Assembly: GCF_000765145.1 (NCBI RefSeq)
Contig: NZ_JMGA01000002.1
Coordinates: 87,837 to 151,836 of the forward strand
DNA length: 64,000 nucleotides
Reading direction: 5' to 3'
From: Desulfosporosinus sp. HMP52
GTDB taxonomy: Bacteria; Bacillota; Desulfitobacteriia; Desulfitobacteriales; Desulfitobacteriaceae
The position numbers were made by a program, and so were the translations under genes. Of the stretch, positions 43,835 through 53,229 are shown piece after piece. Numbering within the stretch: the first letter of the stretch is position 1; every line of letters begins with the position of its first letter. The notes below the pieces were generated by a model, which saw only the letters and a program-made list of their open reading frames with translations, had not been told where the DNA came from and ran no database searches.

Positions 43835-44305
43835 ATGGATAAAGTTGTTGGGATAGGCGAATATGGCATCGCAGAGAAACGGGAAGATTTTATCAAGACG
43901 TATGCATTGGCATCTTGTGTTGCAGTGACAGCTTATAATCCTTATAACCATCTGGCAGGGATGATTCATATCGCTTTACCTCATCCTGTTAATGAGAAGG
44001 AAGGACAGCGCCGACCGATCTACTATGCAACTTCGGGAATACCCATAATGATCGATAGATTGCGCTTTGAATATGGATGCCAACTTCGGGATTTACAAGT
44101 CAAGTTATTTGGCGGAGCTGACTCGTTAAGGGTGGATGATTACTTTAAGATTGGACAAAGGAATATCAAGGCAGTTCGAGAGACTCTGTTAGGTATGAAC
44201 TTAAAAATTCTCGATGAGCAAATCGGGGGCTACTTAAGTCGAAGTATTACAATGAGTGTGTCAACAGGTCAAATAGAGATTAAGACACTGCCAATTAATT
44301 GTTAA
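43835..44305 (+). CDS. cheD: Chemoreceptor glutamine deamidase CheD
   Basis: A 156-residue CheD protein, which deamidates glutamines of chemoreceptors and in Firmicutes also binds CheC. The catalytic triad is visible: Cys in LASCVAVTAYNP, His in LAGMIHIALP and Thr in YYATSGIPIMID; the VKLFGGADSL segment is also typical. GGAGGGG precedes the ATG. It stands alone behind the repeats; a chemoreceptor gene lies 3 kb away. Confidence 0.93.
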   Translation: MDKVVGIGEYGIAEKREDFIKTYALASCVAVTAYNPYNHLAGMIHIALPHPVNEKEGQRRPIYYATSGIPIMIDRLRFEYGCQLRDLQVKLFGGADSLRVDDYFKIGQRNIKAVRETLLGMNLKILDEQIGGYLSRSITMSVSTGQIEIKTLPINC

Positions 44306-44375
44306 GTGAATGCTGTAAGGTAACATGAACAGATTATTCTCTTATTTTCATTTAACAGAAGAAAGTTGACTAATT

Positions 44376-44415
44376 AAAAAAACCCGTCATTAGATTTCTA
44401 ATGACAGGTTTTTTT
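44376..44415. terminator. Bidirectional terminator between cheD and dapL
   Basis: AAAAAAACC-C-GTCATTAG pairs with CTAATGAC-A-GGTTTTTTT, loop ATTT, between converging genes. Confidence 0.9.
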
Positions 44416-44416
44416 C

Positions 44417-45655
44417 TTAGCTTCCCATTTTAGTTTTTATGCGCTCTATAGCTTTCACTGTATTCTCACGAGTACCAAAGGCTGTTAAGCGGAAATATCC
44501 TTCACCATTAGCTCCAAAGCCTGCACCAGGGGTTCCGACTACATTGGCTTCTTTCATGAGCTTGTCAAAAAACTCCCAGGAACCCATGTTTTTTGGCGTT
44601 TTCATCCAGATGTAGGGGGCATTGATTCCGCCGAAGACTTCATAGCCTGCTTCCGTTAAACCTTCTCGGATAATTCGGGCATTTTCCATATAGTAATCGA
44701 TGGTTTCTTTTACTTGCTGTTTCCCTTCCGGGGTATAAATTGCTGCTGCAGCTGCTTGAACCGGGTAAGATACTCCATTGAACTTTGTAGTCTGTCTTCT
44801 CAGCCAGAGCTTATTTAAGCTATGGGCCTTACCTTCGGAGTCATAGACCATGACTTCTTTTGGCACGACGGTATATGCACAACGTGTTCCGGTGAAGCCT
44901 GCTGTTTTAGAAAAGCTTCGGAACTCTACTGCCACTTCACGGGCACCATCAATCTCAAAGATAGTGCGAGGGACGCCTTCTTCACGTATAAAAGCTTCAT
45001 AAGCAGAGTCATAAAGGATTATGGATTTATTTTCCCGGGCGTAATCTACCCACTCTTTTAGTTCCTCTTTGGTTAAGGTCATTCCTGTCGGATTGTTAGG
45101 GAAGCAAAGATAAATCATATCTACATGGGTTGTAGGAAGAGAAGGTTTCATTCCATTTTCTTCTGTACAAGGCAGGTAGATTATGCTTTCATACTGCCCC
45201 TTTTCCCCATTGAAGTTCCCTGTTCGTCCTGCCATAACATTGCTATCCACATAAACCGGATAGACTGGATCTGTTACTGCCATGATATTACCTATACCAA
45301 AGATCTCTTGGAAGTTTGCTGTATCGCTCTTAGCTCCATCACTGACATAGACTTCATCGAGAGAGAGGTCTACTCCACGAGGTCTGTAATCATTTTCAAT
45401 GATTTTTTCTATTAAAAAATCATACCCTTGTTCAGGTCCATACCCTCTGAAGGTCTCAGCCTTCCCCATTTCATCTACTGCTTTCTTCATTGCTTCAGTG
45501 ACCGCAGGAGGAAGTGGGCGGGTTACATCCCCAATACCTAATCTAATAATATCTGCATTTGGGTTTTCGCTTTTAAATTGATTAACTCTGCGAGCGATTT
45601 CCGAGAATAGATAACTTCCCGGTAACCTTAAATAATTTTCGTTCATTAGCGCCAT
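44417..45655 (-). CDS. dapL: LL-diaminopimelate aminotransferase
   Basis: A 412-residue PLP enzyme that makes LL-diaminopimelate from tetrahydrodipicolinate and glutamate in one step, for lysine and cell wall. Family marks are [39 protein letters not shown] and the PLP lysine in [13 protein letters not shown]. The length fits DapL rather than other class I aminotransferases. ATG 45655 is 12 bases after GGGAG; ATG at 45646 is a second choice. The gene stands alone on the minus strand. Confidence 0.95.
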   Translation of the reverse strand: MALMNENYLRLPGSYLFSEIARRVNQFKSENPNADIIRLGIGDVTRPLPPAVTEAMKKAVDEMGKAETFRGYGPEQGYDFLIEKIIENDYRPRGVDLSLDEVYVSDGAKSDTANFQEIFGIGNIMAVTDPVYPVYVDSNVMAGRTGNFNGEKGQYESIIYLPCTEENGMKPSLPTTHVDMIYLCFPNNPTGMTLTKEELKEWVDYARENKSIILYDSAYEAFIREEGVPRTIFEIDGAREVAVEFRSFSKTAGFTGTRCAYTVVPKEVMVYDSEGKAHSLNKLWLRRQTTKFNGVSYPVQAAAAAIYTPEGKQQVKETIDYYMENARIIREGLTEAGYEVFGGINAPYIWMKTPKNMGSWEFFDKLMKEANVVGTPGAGFGANGEGYFRLTAFGTRENTVKAIERIKTKMGS

Positions 45656-45888
45656 AACTTGATGAAACTCCCTTCTTGAATCTCCAATAGCTTTAGATCA
45701 GAGTATTCTCAAATAGTTAATATTTAATAATTATAGCATAATTTAATTAATCATTCAGGCGAATACGACCAAAGACCCTTGGAAATACAATATTATACTT
45801 TATGAGTATACAGTTTACGTGATAAAATAAGAAGTATGCATTGATGAAACTTAAAAGGAATAGTTCTTTTTAACTTGCTTAATAAGTG

Positions 45889-45915
45889 TGTTAAAAGGAC
45901 CGTCCCCTTTACACC
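45889..45915. repeat. REP-like palindrome, copy 1
   Basis: GTGTTAAAAGGA-CCG-TCCCCTTTACAC is a near-palindrome that can fold as a hairpin (arms written apart). The same motif, inverted, ends the window at 63981-64000. It lies in the 5' leader of the aminotransferase gene. Such motifs are often scattered copies mobilised by REP-associated transposases; none is present here. Confidence 0.65.
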
Positions 45916-45940
45916 TTTACATAAGAACGGAGTTGTTAAA

Positions 45941-47119
45941 ATGCCAATACCATCCATACGTCTAGAAAGTCTTGGTGCGTCTGTTTTTACGGAAATGGAT
46001 AATTTAAAAAGAGAATTAGAGAAAGATGGGAAAATTCTAATTAATTTAAGTATTGGAAGTCCTGACCGAGCCCCATCCCCTGAAATTCGTAATGTACTGA
46101 GTCAAGGGGTTCTACAAGAAGACCAATATGGATATACACTAACTCGAGGAACGGAGGAATTCCGCAAAGTTTGTGCCCAGTGGTATCAAGATCGGTTTGG
46201 AGTTATTCTAAATCCTGAAACAGAGGTATTGCCACTCATGGGGTCTCAGGATGGTTTAGCTCACATTTTTTTGGCTTATATTGATCAGGGTGATTTGGCT
46301 TTAATTCCTGATCCTGGATATCCTATATATACGGCTGGTCTAATGCTGGCAGGAGGAAAAAAGATTGCAGTTCCACTGTTAGAGGAAAATGGATTTTTGC
46401 CGGATTTAAAGCAGATAGATCCTGAACTGGCTTATAAGGCTAAAATTATGTTTTTGAACTATCCTAATAACCCTACAGCGGCAGTGGCAAATTTGCCTTT
46501 TTTCGAAGAGGTAGTTGAGTTCGCAGAAAAATATGATCTTCTCATCTGTCATGATGCCGCCTATTCTGAATTAGCTTTTGGGGGCTTTAAGCCTGTAAGT
46601 TTTCTTCAAGCTCAGGGGGCAAAAGAAGTCGGAATAGAATTTCATTCTGTCTCCAAGACGTACAATCTAGCAGGAGCAAGATTAGGGTTCGTAGTAGGAA
46701 ATGAAAGTGTCATTGGTACTCTTTCTCAACTCAAATCAAATATTGACTATGGTGTCTTTGCACCGGTACTGGCTGCAGGTGCATATGCTCTTTGCAATGG
46801 ACAAGGCTCAATTGTAGAGAATCAGAAAGCTTATGAAAGACGACGGAATATCTTAATTGAAGGCTGTGCTTCGGCGGGGTGGCAAATGCCAATACCTCAA
46901 GGCTCAATGTTTATCTGGGCACCTGTGCCCACAAAGCAAGATTCGGTATCTTTTGCCATGGATTTAGCTAGAGACGCTGGAGTAATTGTAGTGCCGGGGG
47001 TAGCTTTTGGTGAGCATGGCGAAGGTTTTGTAAGAATTGCAATGGTTCAAGATGAGGAAGTTCTGCAGAAAGCTGTACTACGAATTCAGCAGTTTTTAAA
47101 TAGTAAGATTAAATTATAG
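45941..47119 (+). CDS. Class I/II aminotransferase (DapL/AlaC-like)
   Basis: A 392-residue PLP aminotransferase. The NLSIGSPDRAPSPEI start, GYTLTRGTEEFRKVCAQWY, LNYPNNPTAAVAN, CHDAAYSELAF and PLP lysine region SVSKTYNLAGARLGF are the family hallmarks. It resembles DapL-like and alanine/glutamate-type enzymes, but lacks the DapL-specific segments of its neighbour, so its substrate is uncertain. ATG 45941 has CGGAG 8 bases upstream; the upstream extension to 45875 reads through the REP palindrome and is unlikely. Confidence 0.88.
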   Translation: MPIPSIRLESLGASVFTEMDNLKRELEKDGKILINLSIGSPDRAPSPEIRNVLSQGVLQEDQYGYTLTRGTEEFRKVCAQWYQDRFGVILNPETEVLPLMGSQDGLAHIFLAYIDQGDLALIPDPGYPIYTAGLMLAGGKKIAVPLLEENGFLPDLKQIDPELAYKAKIMFLNYPNNPTAAVANLPFFEEVVEFAEKYDLLICHDAAYSELAFGGFKPVSFLQAQGAKEVGIEFHSVSKTYNLAGARLGFVVGNESVIGTLSQLKSNIDYGVFAPVLAAGAYALCNGQGSIVENQKAYERRRNILIEGCASAGWQMPIPQGSMFIWAPVPTKQDSVSFAMDLARDAGVIVVPGVAFGEHGEGFVRIAMVQDEEVLQKAVLRIQQFLNSKIKL

Positions 47120-47173
47120 ACTACTGAACCCCTTCTCTATCTCTTTTGATTAGGTACATTATAATTAATAATT

Positions 47174-47200
47174 GGCGATATGACGGCCTGTCATATCGCC
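47174..47200 (+). terminator. Hairpin after the aminotransferase gene
   Basis: A perfect 11-pair stem (GGCGATATGAC with GTCATATCGCC), loop of 5, 54 bases after the stop. No T run follows, so termination is uncertain. Confidence 0.45.
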
Positions 47201-47524
47201 TTCGACTGTTTATAGGGGGTATAATTATTTAATATCTATAAAACGAAAAAAAATAAAGGAAAAACAGATTTATTTGTCGAAAAAGTATAAACAAATATTT
47301 GTATATAGATTTCTCACGCCCATTGGAAGCGACTAAGGCCAAGGGGGGTAATTTGTATTTATAACATTACAGTCCGTGGAGAAATAATACTTCTAAATGT
47401 CTATCTGCTAGGGATTCGTAGGTAGACATTTTTTTCTTCGAATGATTGGAGGGATATTTACTTTAAATAACTGTCTGTCTTTATGCTATAGATGGAATAG
47501 CTCTTATTTTAATCATTATATAGA
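47201..47524 (+). promoter_or_regulatory. Leader region of the chemoreceptor gene with terminator
   Basis: An AT-rich stretch without a gene. A short hairpin (CCCATTGG with CCAAGGGG, 47319-47347) is followed by a strong intrinsic terminator: a 14-pair stem at 47395-47430 (AAATGTCTATCTGC with GTAGGTAGACATTT) and TTTTTTT. It ends about 105 bases before the chemoreceptor start. This could be an attenuated leader or simply the late terminator of the upstream gene. No known riboswitch consensus was recognised. Confidence 0.5.
47395..47437 (+). terminator. Intrinsic terminator upstream of the chemoreceptor gene
   Basis: A 14-pair stem with two wobbles, loop TAGGGATTC-like of about 9 bases, followed by TTTTTTTC. 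Confidence 0.8.
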
Positions 47525-47539
47525 ATGGAGAGGAAGAGG

Positions 47540-49603
47540 TTGTTCAAAAGATTGTTAAAGATTTCTAGTGTTAGAGGGAAAACAATGGTGACTATTCTCC
47601 CTTTGGTATTAGCAACTCTTGTGGCCATGTCTGTAGTTAGTTATAAGTATTCAGAAACTCTTCTGCAAGACGAAATCCAAAATAAAATGACTGCTCAGTT
47701 GAATGGAACGATTAGGGATATTGAAAAACAATTAACCGCACATGACACTTTACTTCAAGGCTTAGCTCGCACAGTTGAATCTGTTGGCAATGGTATCACC
47801 ACTGACCAATATTCAAGTTTATTACAGAAAATCATAACTGCTAATAGTGTGACATTTGGCGCGGGTGTTTGGTTTGAACCCTATGCCTATAATAATGAAA
47901 CTCAATATTTTGGCCCCTATGTCTATAAGGACAAGGATGGTAAAGTTATCTTTACGAATGAATTTGCAGACCCTAAATATGATTTTCCTACTAAACCTTG
48001 GTATACAATAAGTAAAGGTATAACGGAAAAATCGATCTGGACAGATCCGTATTTTGATGGAGATTTAAAAACAACAATTTTAACGGATAACGTACCATTT
48101 TATGATAACAATGGGAACTTTAAAGGAACGATTACTGGTGGAATTGATTTTATAACTTTGCAAAAGCTAATTGGTGATATTCACTTAGATATTGAATCTG
48201 ACATCTATCTTTTAAATAAAGAAGGTAAGTACTTAGTTAATCCAAATCCTGACAAGATCATGAATATTAAAATCACTGAAGAAGAGAACCCTAGCTTGCA
48301 AGAAGCGGCAAAAAATATGATGGTTGAGAAGACGGGCACCTTTAGTTACAACGACCAAGGGGCAAGGCAGGTTTACTACGCAGAGGTTCCAAAGTTTGGT
48401 TGGATTCTGGCAATTGATGTTCCTGAAAGTGAGCTATTAGCTCCGTTAAAGGATTTGTTGCATAGGATGATGATTCTAATCGGGTTGGCAATTGTGGTTA
48501 CCGGAACAGCCCTCTTCTTATACAGTCGGTTTATCGTTAACAATATCAAGATGGTCAATCAATTTGCTACAGCTATAGTTCAAGGGGATCTGAGCCAAAA
48601 CATGGTGGTTCGCTCTAGGGATGAATTTGGACAAATGACAGAGAATCTTAACATGATGATGAAGAATCTTAAAGGAATTATTGAAGGAGTTGTTAATAGC
48701 TCCCAGCAATTGGCAGCCTCTTCAGAAGAATTGACGGCTAGTGCGGATGAGGGCAGTAGAACCACGGAACAAATTGTTTACTCTATACAAGAAGTTTCTG
48801 ATGGGGTGAAACAAAAACTGACAGGTGTTGATGCTACCATAGATTCAGCTCAACAGGTTTCGGTTCATATGAACATGATCACTCAGGATATCCAAAAGGT
48901 TACCGAAGGTTCACGAAAAACCTCTGAAATGGCGGCAACAGGAAATAATGTCGTTAGAAAAGCAGTCGATGAGATGCAAGCCATTGAAATGAAAGTCTCA
49001 GAGGCAGCTGATGTGGTCAACAGCCTGGGCGGAAAATCCGGAGAAATCGGCCAAATTGTTGCTTTAATAACCAACATTGCCGCTCAAACCAACTTGCTTG
49101 CTCTGAATGCAGCTATTGAAGCTGCAAGGGCAGGAGAACAAGGAAGAGGGTTTGCCGTAGTTGCTGAAGAGGTGAGAAAGCTTGCGGAACAATCAAGTGA
49201 TGCTGCCGGAAAAATCAGTGGACTAATTGGGGAAATTCAAAAAGAAACGACCAAGGCAGTCCTGACTATGAAAGATGGAACTGCTGCCGTGCATGAAGGT
49301 ATAACAATGGTTAATTCGGCAGGAGATGCGTTTCAAGAGATATTGCAAGGGGTCAACGATTTTTCAAAACAAGCGCAAGTGGTTGCCGATGTAATTCGTC
49401 AGGTTGGAGCAAATACCGAGACTATTGTTACATCGATTTTAGATGTAGCCAATATTCCTAAAGAAATTGCTGGCACTCTTGAGAATGTCGTAGCAGGGAC
49501 GGAAGAGCAGAGTGCATCTATGGAGGAAATAAGAAGATCCGCGACTTCACTGGCTCAAATGGCAACGGATTTTCAAAGCAGCGTTACAATGTTTAAGTTA
49601 TAA
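47540..49603 (+). CDS. Methyl-accepting chemotaxis protein with double-Cache sensor
   Basis: A 687-residue chemoreceptor. First membrane helix about 15-35, an outside dCache_1 domain (about 38-300; [31 protein letters not shown]), second helix about 305-330, HAMP, then the long signalling hairpin with the tip [20 protein letters not shown] and methylation-helix Gln/Glu pairs. The dCache type usually binds amino acids or small acids. TTG 47540 is chosen since GGAGAGGAAGAGG lies before it; ATG 47525 has no ribosome site. CheD upstream may deamidate it. Confidence 0.93.
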   Translation: MFKRLLKISSVRGKTMVTILPLVLATLVAMSVVSYKYSETLLQDEIQNKMTAQLNGTIRDIEKQLTAHDTLLQGLARTVESVGNGITTDQYSSLLQKIITANSVTFGAGVWFEPYAYNNETQYFGPYVYKDKDGKVIFTNEFADPKYDFPTKPWYTISKGITEKSIWTDPYFDGDLKTTILTDNVPFYDNNGNFKGTITGGIDFITLQKLIGDIHLDIESDIYLLNKEGKYLVNPNPDKIMNIKITEEENPSLQEAAKNMMVEKTGTFSYNDQGARQVYYAEVPKFGWILAIDVPESELLAPLKDLLHRMMILIGLAIVVTGTALFLYSRFIVNNIKMVNQFATAIVQGDLSQNMVVRSRDEFGQMTENLNMMMKNLKGIIEGVVNSSQQLAASSEELTASADEGSRTTEQIVYSIQEVSDGVKQKLTGVDATIDSAQQVSVHMNMITQDIQKVTEGSRKTSEMAATGNNVVRKAVDEMQAIEMKVSEAADVVNSLGGKSGEIGQIVALITNIAAQTNLLALNAAIEAARAGEQGRGFAVVAEEVRKLAEQSSDAAGKISGLIGEIQKETTKAVLTMKDGTAAVHEGITMVNSAGDAFQEILQGVNDFSKQAQVVADVIRQVGANTETIVTSILDVANIPKEIAGTLENVVAGTEEQSASMEEIRRSATSLAQMATDFQSSVTMFKL

Positions 49604-49681
49604 TTCAGATTACAGATTGCTTTAGCTCTACAGTTTTACTCTAAACAAAACTAATTATCATAAGCTCTGGATTCAAACTAG

Positions 49682-49714
49682 GTGACACCGTTTGCTAAAG
49701 CGGTGTCACTTTTT
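49682..49714 (+). terminator. Intrinsic terminator after the chemoreceptor gene
   Basis: A 9-pair stem extended by A-T pairs (GTGACACCG with CGGTGTCAC), loop of 10, then TTTTT. Confidence 0.85.
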
Positions 49715-50001
49715 AACTTCGAATAAAATACTTTACTGATTCAGTAAGTAAATTTTAATTATAATTACTATGGATTTCCAAAGGAGCGTGATGTGGTTTG
49801 AAAACTATGAGTAATATGGTAAAATACTCTTGAATAATTGTTCAAATTCGAATGTTTTTGAAGCATATTGAATGGTATAAACACCCGCTTTTTTAAGTGG
49901 GTGTTATATATCTGGGAAAAAACTTTATTGATGTTTGTCAATTAAGAGTAATTTTTTGCTATAAATGTTTTATCCCAAATCCTGATACAAGGGGGAGTCT
50001 G
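49715..50001. other. Intergenic region with palindrome and hairpin
   Basis: No gene is supported. TTACTGA-T-TCAGTAA at 49733-49747 is a perfect 7-1-7 palindrome. An AAAGGAGCGTG ribosome-like site follows at about 49781, but its ATG frame closes after seven codons. A hairpin ACACCCGCTT with AAGTGGGTGT at 49881-49904 precedes the DUF2225 gene. Confidence 0.55.
49881..49906 (+). terminator. Hairpin of the repeated terminator family
   Basis: A 10-pair stem (ACACCCGCTT with AAGTGGGTGT), loop TTTT, followed by TATATATC, a weak tail. Its stem matches other terminators in the window. Confidence 0.55.
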
Positions 50002-50703
50002 ATGACTTCAGTAAATCCGTTTTATGAGAAGAAGTTAACTTGCCTTTTCTGCGGTTCTTCATTTAATACCCAGAAAGTGCGTTCGCGTTTTGCCGTTCCC
50101 TACAAAACCGACAGTGATTTCTGTCCGCATTTTCGAGAAGGCAATTACAATCCGCATTTTTATTATGTCAGTGTCTGCCCGGAATGTGGTTTTGCATTTT
50201 CTGAAGAATTTTCAGAACAATTTCCTTTAGGTACTAAGGAGATTATTAATTCCCACATAGCTAAGCATTGGACTAAGAGAAACTTTGGTGAGGTTAGGGA
50301 TTTTCAACAAGCATTGGAATCCTATAAATTAGCTATCCTGTCAGGTACTCTTAAGAAAGAAAGAAATGCAGTTTTAGCCGGTCTTAGCTTGCGTTTGTCC
50401 TGGTTATATAGGACAGCTGATGATAAGGAGCAAGAAAAGCGTTTTCTAGGCCTAGCTCTAAAGGCTTATGAAGATTCTTTCATTCACACGGATTTTGTGA
50501 ATACTTCGATGTCAGAAATTAAAGTTCTATTTATGATTGGGGAAATAAGTCGTCGTTTAGAACAATACAAAAAAGCGGTTTTATATTTTGGGAAGGTCAT
50601 CCAACACAAAAACGCTGATGAGGAACCAAAAGTAGTTAGATTTGCGAGAGAACAGTGGAGAGAAACCACAGAAGAGCTGCGAAAGGGGACTCCAAAAACT
50701 TAA
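50002..50703 (+). CDS. DUF2225 family protein (zinc-ribbon and TPR-like)
   Basis: A 233-residue protein. Two CxxC pairs, CLFC near residue 14 and CPEC near residue 59, likely hold a zinc ion, with the FCPHFREGNYNPHFYYVSVCP segment between them typical of DUF2225. The rest is helical with TPR-like repeats (SYKLAILSG, RLGLALKAYEDSF, KKAVLYFGKVI). ATG 50002 follows GGGGGAG; an upstream frame from 49897 would start inside a hairpin. The function is unknown. Confidence 0.85.
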   Translation: MTSVNPFYEKKLTCLFCGSSFNTQKVRSRFAVPYKTDSDFCPHFREGNYNPHFYYVSVCPECGFAFSEEFSEQFPLGTKEIINSHIAKHWTKRNFGEVRDFQQALESYKLAILSGTLKKERNAVLAGLSLRLSWLYRTADDKEQEKRFLGLALKAYEDSFIHTDFVNTSMSEIKVLFMIGEISRRLEQYKKAVLYFGKVIQHKNADEEPKVVRFAREQWRETTEELRKGTPKT

Positions 50704-50713
50704 TTAATCAGAG

Positions 50714-50745
50714 ACACCCACTTCTTGTAAAGTGGGTGTTTCCTT
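50714..50745 (+). terminator. Intrinsic terminator after the DUF2225 gene
   Basis: A perfect 10-pair stem (ACACCCACTT with AAGTGGGTGT), loop CTTGTA, then TTCCTT. Confidence 0.8.
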
Positions 50746-50982
50746 ATTCATGGGCCATGCATCGGGTTAACTAAACGGTGGGTCAGAAGCTCAACCGGAG
50801 CCCCGAGTCTTGTCATTTAAGTTAAAGCTGTGGAGGGAGAGTTTAGGTCCTTCACGGCTTGTTTATTATATAAATATCTCTCATGTTAAGAAGAGTGGAG
50901 ATTTTATTCAGTTGGAGAACAATGGTATAATGAGTGAATGTTATTATGCTAGTGTTAGTATTGGGTTAGGGAGGATTTATCA

Positions 50983-53151
50983 TTGGAGTTCAATCTTATC
51001 ATTGCCAAAGAACTTGGTCTAAAGCCTAATCAAGTTAAAGAGGCTGTTAACTTACTGGATGGGGGAAATACGATCCCTTTTATTGCCCGTTATCGCAAGG
51101 AAGTAACAGGAGAACTCGACGAAAACGTGTTGCGAAGTATCGTTGAACGTTTGGACTATTTGCGTCGCTTGGATCAACGAAAAACTGAAGTCCTTCGCCT
51201 TATCGGTGAACAGGGCAAGCTTACAGAGGAACTGTCAGCACAAATTACCACAGCCATGGTACTTCAAGAGGTCGAAGACCTCTATAGACCCTACAAGCAA
51301 AAACGCCGTACAAGGGCAACAATTGCCAAGGAGAAAGGGCTGGAACCATTAGCTGAGTGGTTGCTGGTACAATATATTAGAGGGGATCCTCAGACAGAAG
51401 CGGAAAAATACTTAAATGAGGAGATGGAGGTCAATTCTACTGAGGAAGCCTTAGCCGGGGCGATGGATATTATTGCGGAAACCATTGCCGATGACGCAGA
51501 TCTTCGTAAAAGAATTCGTGAGCAGACTTTTAAAACTGCAGATCTGGTAGCTGTTGCAGAGGCGAAGAAAGCAGAAGAACGCTCTCCTTTTGAGATGTAT
51601 TATGATTATCGGGAGCCTGTTCGGAAGATTCCTCCGCATCGAGTTCTGGCCTTGAATCGTGGGGAAAAGGAAGAATTCCTATCTGTTAAAGTGGAAACTC
51701 CGCCGGAAATAATCCATAGAATCATTGAAATGAAGTATGTGAAAACAGGACAGTCTGCTGCTCTGGTACAAAAAGCCGCCTTAGATTCGTATAAGCGATT
51801 GATTGAACCCTCTATTGAACGGGAAGTTCGAGCTGAACTCTCTGCTCAGGCAGAAGAGCAAGCCATCAAGGTTTTTGCAGCTAATTTACGTCAGCTATTA
51901 CTTCAACCTCCGGTTCGAGGAAAAATGGTCTTAGGGCTTGACCCTGGCTTTCGAACAGGATGCAAGTGGGCGATTGTTGATGAAACCGGAAAGCTTTATC
52001 AAGTAGGGGTGATTTATCCGCATACAGGAAAGGGTAAACGAGAAGAGGCTAAAGAAATTTTGCGAAAAGCCATTCAAGAGTATGGTGCAGATATTATTGC
52101 TATCGGGAACGGTACTGCCTCAAGGGAGACGGAAGAGGTTGTAGCGGAAATGATTCAGGAAGATGGAATCCCTGTTGAATTCACCTTGGTTAGTGAAGCT
52201 GGAGCATCCGTATATTCGGCTTCTAAATTAGCAGGTGAAGAATTTCCGGACTTTGATCTTTCCTTGCGAAGTGCAGTGTCCATTGCTAGAAGGCTTCAAG
52301 ATCCTTTAGCTGAACTCGTGAAAATCGAACCAAAAGCTGTAGGAGTAGGACAATATCAGCATGATGTCCAGCCTAAACGGTTAGAAGAGTCCTTGCATGG
52401 GGTCGTAGAATCCTGTGTTAATGTAGTGGGAGTTGATCTAAACACTGCCTCAGCATCTTTGCTCCAATATGTGGCCGGCTTAAAGCCTGCAGTTGCAAAA
52501 AATATTGTTGCTTTTCGAGATGAACACGGAAAATTTACACGCCGTGATCAGCTTAAGAAAATCCCAAGACTTGGAGCACAAACCTATATTCAGTGCGCTG
52601 GATTTATTCGTTTGCCGGATGGGGTTAATCCTTTAGAAAATACACCTGTCCATCCGGAATCCTATCAGCTTGCTGAAGATATCTTGAAAAGCATTGGCTA
52701 TACCTCTGCGGATTTGAGGGAACGTCTTACGGATGTTCGAAATAAACTTGCTGTTCTGAACCCGAATGAACTTGCAGAAAGGTTCGGCGCGGGAGTACCC
52801 ACTGTACGAGATATCTTAGATGCCTTACAAAGACCCGGACGGGATCCGCGGGAGGACTTACCGCGACCTTTGCTTCGGAAGGATATAACTCATATGGAAG
52901 ATCTGAATGAAGGTATGATTCTAGAAGGAACAGTGCGAAATGTCGTAGATTTTGGTGCGTTTGTGGATATTGGGGTCAAGCATGATGGACTGGTTCATAT
53001 TTCCCAATTGAGTGATAAGTTTATTAAACATCCCATGGAAGCGGTAGCTGTCGGTGATATCGTTAAAGTACGGGTTATTGGAATCGACAAGGTAAGAGAA
53101 CGAGTAAGTCTATCCATGAAAGATATTTTAGCGAATGCTTCATCTGTTTGA
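50983..53151 (+). CDS. tex: Tex family RNA-binding protein
   Basis: A 722-residue Tex protein, a conserved nucleic-acid-binding factor linked to transcription and RNA turnover. In order: helical N-terminal domain, YqgF/RNase H-like domain (LGLDPGFRTGCKWAIVDETG near 320, GNGTASRETE), helix-hairpin-helix units (GVDLNTASASLLQYVAGL region) and a C-terminal S1 domain (about 645-715; EGTVRNVVDFGAFVDIGVKHDGLVHIS in pieces). TTG start with GGGAGG 8 bases upstream. A terminator follows. Confidence 0.96.
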   Translation: MEFNLIIAKELGLKPNQVKEAVNLLDGGNTIPFIARYRKEVTGELDENVLRSIVERLDYLRRLDQRKTEVLRLIGEQGKLTEELSAQITTAMVLQEVEDLYRPYKQKRRTRATIAKEKGLEPLAEWLLVQYIRGDPQTEAEKYLNEEMEVNSTEEALAGAMDIIAETIADDADLRKRIREQTFKTADLVAVAEAKKAEERSPFEMYYDYREPVRKIPPHRVLALNRGEKEEFLSVKVETPPEIIHRIIEMKYVKTGQSAALVQKAALDSYKRLIEPSIEREVRAELSAQAEEQAIKVFAANLRQLLLQPPVRGKMVLGLDPGFRTGCKWAIVDETGKLYQVGVIYPHTGKGKREEAKEILRKAIQEYGADIIAIGNGTASRETEEVVAEMIQEDGIPVEFTLVSEAGASVYSASKLAGEEFPDFDLSLRSAVSIARRLQDPLAELVKIEPKAVGVGQYQHDVQPKRLEESLHGVVESCVNVVGVDLNTASASLLQYVAGLKPAVAKNIVAFRDEHGKFTRRDQLKKIPRLGAQTYIQCAGFIRLPDGVNPLENTPVHPESYQLAEDILKSIGYTSADLRERLTDVRNKLAVLNPNELAERFGAGVPTVRDILDALQRPGRDPREDLPRPLLRKDITHMEDLNEGMILEGTVRNVVDFGAFVDIGVKHDGLVHISQLSDKFIKHPMEAVAVGDIVKVRVIGIDKVRERVSLSMKDILANASSV

Positions 53152-53158
53152 GAGGTTA

Positions 53159-53187
53159 AAGACGCTCGGTGAAAACCAAGCGTCTTT
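53159..53187 (+). terminator. Terminator after tex
   Basis: AAGACGCTCGGT pairs with ACCAAGCGTCTT around loop GAAA, with one C-A mismatch, then TTGTG. It lies just after the tex stop codon. Confidence 0.7.
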
Positions 53188-53229
53188 GTGAATGTTTATA
53201 AATATTGGTGGTGCGAGGGGTTAGGGGTT

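Noticed and set aside
47201..47437. Cyclic di-GMP riboswitch before the chemoreceptor gene
   Set aside because: The conserved core sequences of either c-di-GMP class could not be found; kept only as an unassigned leader.
50746..50982. A 70-codon frame at 50810-51022 and a GC-richer patch after the DUF2225 gene
   Set aside because: The frame overlaps the start of tex, has no family resemblance and lacks a proper ribosome site; the patch matches nothing I recognise.
53188..53229. Upstream GTG start for the HEAT-like gene
   Set aside because: It lies at the 3' end of the tex terminator stem and has no ribosome site.
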